From an uncultured Porphyromonadaceae bacterium (lineage in GTDB: Bacteria; Bacteroidota; Bacteroidia; Bacteroidales; Porphyromonadaceae): DNA of 64,000 nt. The notes under the pieces were generated by a model, which ran no database searches, had not been told where the DNA came from, and was given only the letters and a program-made list of their open reading frames with translations. Below, one piece after another: positions 61,883 through 64,000 of this stretch (position 1 is the stretch's first letter; each line of letters opens with the position of its first letter). The stretch lies in contig CAMYAB010000001.1 in the NCBI GenBank assembly GCA_947253625.1, positions 124,001 through 188,000 of the forward strand, given 5' to 3'. Position numbers and translations under genes: made by a program.

Positions 61883-63920
61883 TATTGGATTCTTCTTCAT
61901 GGTGTTGCTCACCATCAATGTTGTTATCCGAGGATTTCACACTATTGTCTTCCTCTGTATCATTCAGCAATTCATCTGCACGTGATACCCAGGGGCGCTT
62001 GCCTAGTATCCGCTCGACATCCTCTGCCAGGATCACCTCATTGTTGTACAGTAGGTCAGCGACCGCCATATGTCCATCCTTGTGCTTCCTTAGAATTTCC
62101 TTAGCTCTCTCATATTGAGTATTGATGATGTTCAGAACCTCTTCATCTATCAAGCGAGCTGTTGCTTCGCTGTATGGATTTTTGAAGTTATACTCACCTT
62201 GGTTATCCTCATAGTTGATGTTTGGTAGTTTTTTACTCATCCCAAAGTAAGTCACCATAGCCTGTGCCATCTTGGTTACTTTCATTAGGTCGTTCGCCGC
62301 ACCGGTAGAGATACACCCAAGCGTAAGTTCTTCAGCAGCACGTCCTCCCAAGGTGGCACACATTTCGTCCAAGAGTTGCTCTGTTGTTGTGATTTGGCGT
62401 TCTTCCGGAAGGTACCAAGCGGCCCCAAGTGCCCTACCCCGTGGGACAATCGTCACCTTGATAAGGGGGTTTGCATGCTCAAGCATCCAGCTGATGGTGG
62501 CATGTCCTGCCTCATGGATGGCGATAGATTTCTTTTCGGCGTTAGTGGTTATCTTCGTCTTTTTTTCCAGCCCGCCTACGATCCTGTCAATGGCGTTCAT
62601 AAAGTCATCCCGACCTATTGAGTCTTTGGAATGCCGAGCCGCTATCAGTGCTGCCTCATTGCACACATTGGCAATATCTGCGCCTGAGAAGCCTGGGGTT
62701 TGGCGTGCCAAGATGTCAACATCCACACTACTATCCATCTTCAGTGGTCGCATGTGGACTAAAAATATCTCTTTTCGCTCGTTGAGATCAGGTAAGTCTA
62801 CATGGATCTGTCTATCAAAACGTCCGGCTCGGAGGAGTGCTTTGTCCAGTATGTCAGCACGATTGGTAGCCGCCAATATGATCACACCACTATTGGTGTC
62901 AAAACCATCCATCTCCGTGAGCAGTTGGTTCAACGTATTTTCCCGTTCATCATTACCTCCGAATCCTGCATTTTTCCCTCTGGCACGTCCTATAGCATCA
63001 ATCTCATCAATAAAGATAATGCATGGGGCTTTTTCCTTGGCGTTCTTGAATAGATCACGGACACGCGAAGCCCCTACCCCCACAAACATCTCTACGAAGT
63101 CCGATCCCGACAGAGAGAAAAACGGCACACTGGCCTCTCCGGCGACAGCCTTAGCCAGTAATGTCTTACCGGTACCGGGAGGACCTACAAGCAGTGCGCC
63201 CTTGGGGATCTTGCCACCAAGCTGAGTGTATTTCTTGGGTTCGCGCAGAAAGTGTACAATCTCCTCCACTTCCTGTTTGGCCTCACTAAGACCTGCAACG
63301 TCTTTGAACGTCACCTTGACCCTACTTTCGGCATCAAAGAGTTGAGCTTTGGACTTGCCGACATCAAAGATTCCGCCACCCATATTGGCCCCTCTAGTCA
63401 TTCGCCGAGTCATCCATATCCAGAAAACGATTAGGAGCAAGAAGGGCAAAAAGCTCATCAAAATATTGAAAAAGTTGACCTTGTCGTGGACGTAAGTAAC
63501 TTTTGTCGCAGAGAGCTTGTCTTGGCTACGTAAGTTTTGATACAGGTCATTGAATGCCTCCGCTCCAGGCATCTCGGTTTGGACCAAGACGGTGGACAGA
63601 AGCGAAGGCCGCTGTTTTTGATTTTGGAAGGACTTGGTGACACTTTGCTCTCGCAATAGGTTTTCCTTATCCTTTTTGACCAAAGCCTCTATGACCCCTT
63701 TGGATGGGTATACGGTTACCTCCTGAAATGCCTCTCCTTCTAGCAATTGCTGAAAACGTGACCACTCTACTTTCTGGACACGCTGATCATCAGAAAACAC
63801 AAGGATAGTTCCCAAAACCACGAGCAAGCCGATGAACAGCCAACTCATATTTGGCTTGAACCCTCCTTGTGGTCGAGGATCAAGAGGGGCCTTATTGGGT
63901 TGTTTTTTATTTGTTGCCAT
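61866..63920 (-). CDS. ftsH: ATP-dependent zinc metalloprotease FtsH
   Basis: Membrane-anchored AAA+ protease for quality control. Two membrane segments (SWLFIGLLVVLGTILVFSD near residue 30; FFNILMSFLPFLLLIVFWIW near 155) flank a periplasmic domain. The AAA module has GPPGTGKTLLAKAVAGEA, FIDEIDAIGRARGK and the second-region-of-homology arginines in RAGRFDRQIHVDLPD. The zinc site is HEAGH at residues 469-473. Length is 684 aa with an acidic, Asn/Glu-rich tail. It follows rsfS and leads into purM-prfA. Confidence 0.97.
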   Translation of the reverse strand: MATNKKQPNKAPLDPRPQGGFKPNMSWLFIGLLVVLGTILVFSDDQRVQKVEWSRFQQLLEGEAFQEVTVYPSKGVIEALVKKDKENLLREQSVTKSFQNQKQRPSLLSTVLVQTEMPGAEAFNDLYQNLRSQDKLSATKVTYVHDKVNFFNILMSFLPFLLLIVFWIWMTRRMTRGANMGGGIFDVGKSKAQLFDAESRVKVTFKDVAGLSEAKQEVEEIVHFLREPKKYTQLGGKIPKGALLVGPPGTGKTLLAKAVAGEASVPFFSLSGSDFVEMFVGVGASRVRDLFKNAKEKAPCIIFIDEIDAIGRARGKNAGFGGNDERENTLNQLLTEMDGFDTNSGVIILAATNRADILDKALLRAGRFDRQIHVDLPDLNERKEIFLVHMRPLKMDSSVDVDILARQTPGFSGADIANVCNEAALIAARHSKDSIGRDDFMNAIDRIVGGLEKKTKITTNAEKKSIAIHEAGHATISWMLEHANPLIKVTIVPRGRALGAAWYLPEERQITTTEQLLDEMCATLGGRAAEELTLGCISTGAANDLMKVTKMAQAMVTYFGMSKKLPNINYEDNQGEYNFKNPYSEATARLIDEEVLNIINTQYERAKEILRKHKDGHMAVADLLYNNEVILAEDVERILGKRPWVSRADELLNDTEEDNSVKSSDNNIDGEQHHEEESNNDEKQ

Positions 63921-63926
63921 GGTGTA

Positions 63927-64000
63927 TCAGTCAAGGTCCGGGATGTGTGTTATTTTTGCATCCGCCCATAGTTGTTCTAGCCGGTAGTATTCTCTCATCT
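63927..64000 (-). CDS. rsfS: Ribosome silencing factor RsfS, C-terminal end (partial)
   Basis: The minus strand is open from the window edge and ends with EYYRLEQLWADAKITHIPDL, then a stop at 63927-63929. That resembles the RsfS/Iojap C-terminus (F-Y-x-L-E-x-L-W-x-D), and rsfS-ftsH is a common Bacteroidetes order. Only about 24 residues are visible, so the identity is probable rather than proven. It lies six bases upstream of the ftsH ATG. Confidence 0.7.
   Translation of the reverse strand, partial: MREYYRLEQLWADAKITHIPDLD

Noticed and set aside
62272..63225. 317-aa plus-strand frame inside ftsH
   Set aside because: Serine-rich shadow of the conserved ftsH sequence on the opposite strand.

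Overview
ORGANISM. The window is a piece of a bacterial chromosome from the Bacteroidetes, most probably Porphyromonas or a close relative. Four things support this. First, DUF4290, DUF4924, PorV, an ACT-less PGDH, LysM/PBP1 and FeoA-FeoB fusion proteins are present. Second, lysS-gpsA-pgi and porV-ispF are adjacent, as I recall for P. gingivalis. Third, most intergenic gaps carry the Bacteroidetes -7 promoter motif TAnnTTTG. Fourth, there are no sigma70-like -35/-10 pairs. The genus is inferred; no database was searched. LAYOUT. 1-10.7 kb (+): lysS end, gpsA, pgi, DUF4290, murA, rimM, DUF4924, rfbD, prfC, ppk, mostly tightly packed. 10.8-13.6 kb (-): dapB, lepB, wbqC-like. 13.9-17.4 kb (+): pepD, recO and a lipoprotein with a dead tyrosine-phosphatase fold. 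17.4-26.6 kb (-): an outer-membrane barrel overlapping a LysM/PBP1 protein, then DUF1015, serA, serC, rarA and a TPR protein. 26.8-33.8 kb (+): hpt, adk, obgE, argS, dCMP deaminase, S41 protease, 5-FCL. 33.8-45.1 kb (-): DUF721, recF, ispF, porV, a FAH-fold pseudoenzyme, rex, an ABC-2 exporter with dnaG, umuC, umuD and an XRE regulator. 46-57.8 kb (+): mazG, copA, folC, feoAB, a Cys-rich membrane peptide, ffh, folD, a 7TM-HD protein. 58.2-64 kb (-): flavodoxin, a lipoprotein, prfA, purM, ftsH and the end of rsfS. Nearly all of this is core metabolism, translation, repair and envelope biogenesis. There is no insertion sequence, prophage, CRISPR array, rRNA or intact tRNA. UNUSUAL CONTENT. The most striking non-genic signal is a family of short tandem arrays at three widely separated intergenic loci (about 20.0, 45.7 and 58.1 kb). 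Each has three copies of a 16-bp core, GCTTCTATCCGTGAAA, at an exact 22-bp period with 6-bp linkers. Two linker sequences recur at different loci. Each array is preceded, in the same 22-bp register, by a degenerate fourth unit ending in CTAA. The second array lies in a 0.9-kb gap that also has paired operator-like palindromes around a promoter-like sequence and a strong 19-bp-stem terminator, but no convincing gene. Several proteins have lost family-defining residues. UmuD lacks the catalytic Ser and the N-terminal arm, the phosphatase-like lipoprotein lacks its Cys, and the FAH-like protein lacks its metal ligands. MurA has Asp for the fosfomycin-target Cys, and PGDH has Lys for the catalytic His. 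LIMITS. All calls come from reading the sequence by eye. Hand-derived positions of short sites may be off by a base or two.
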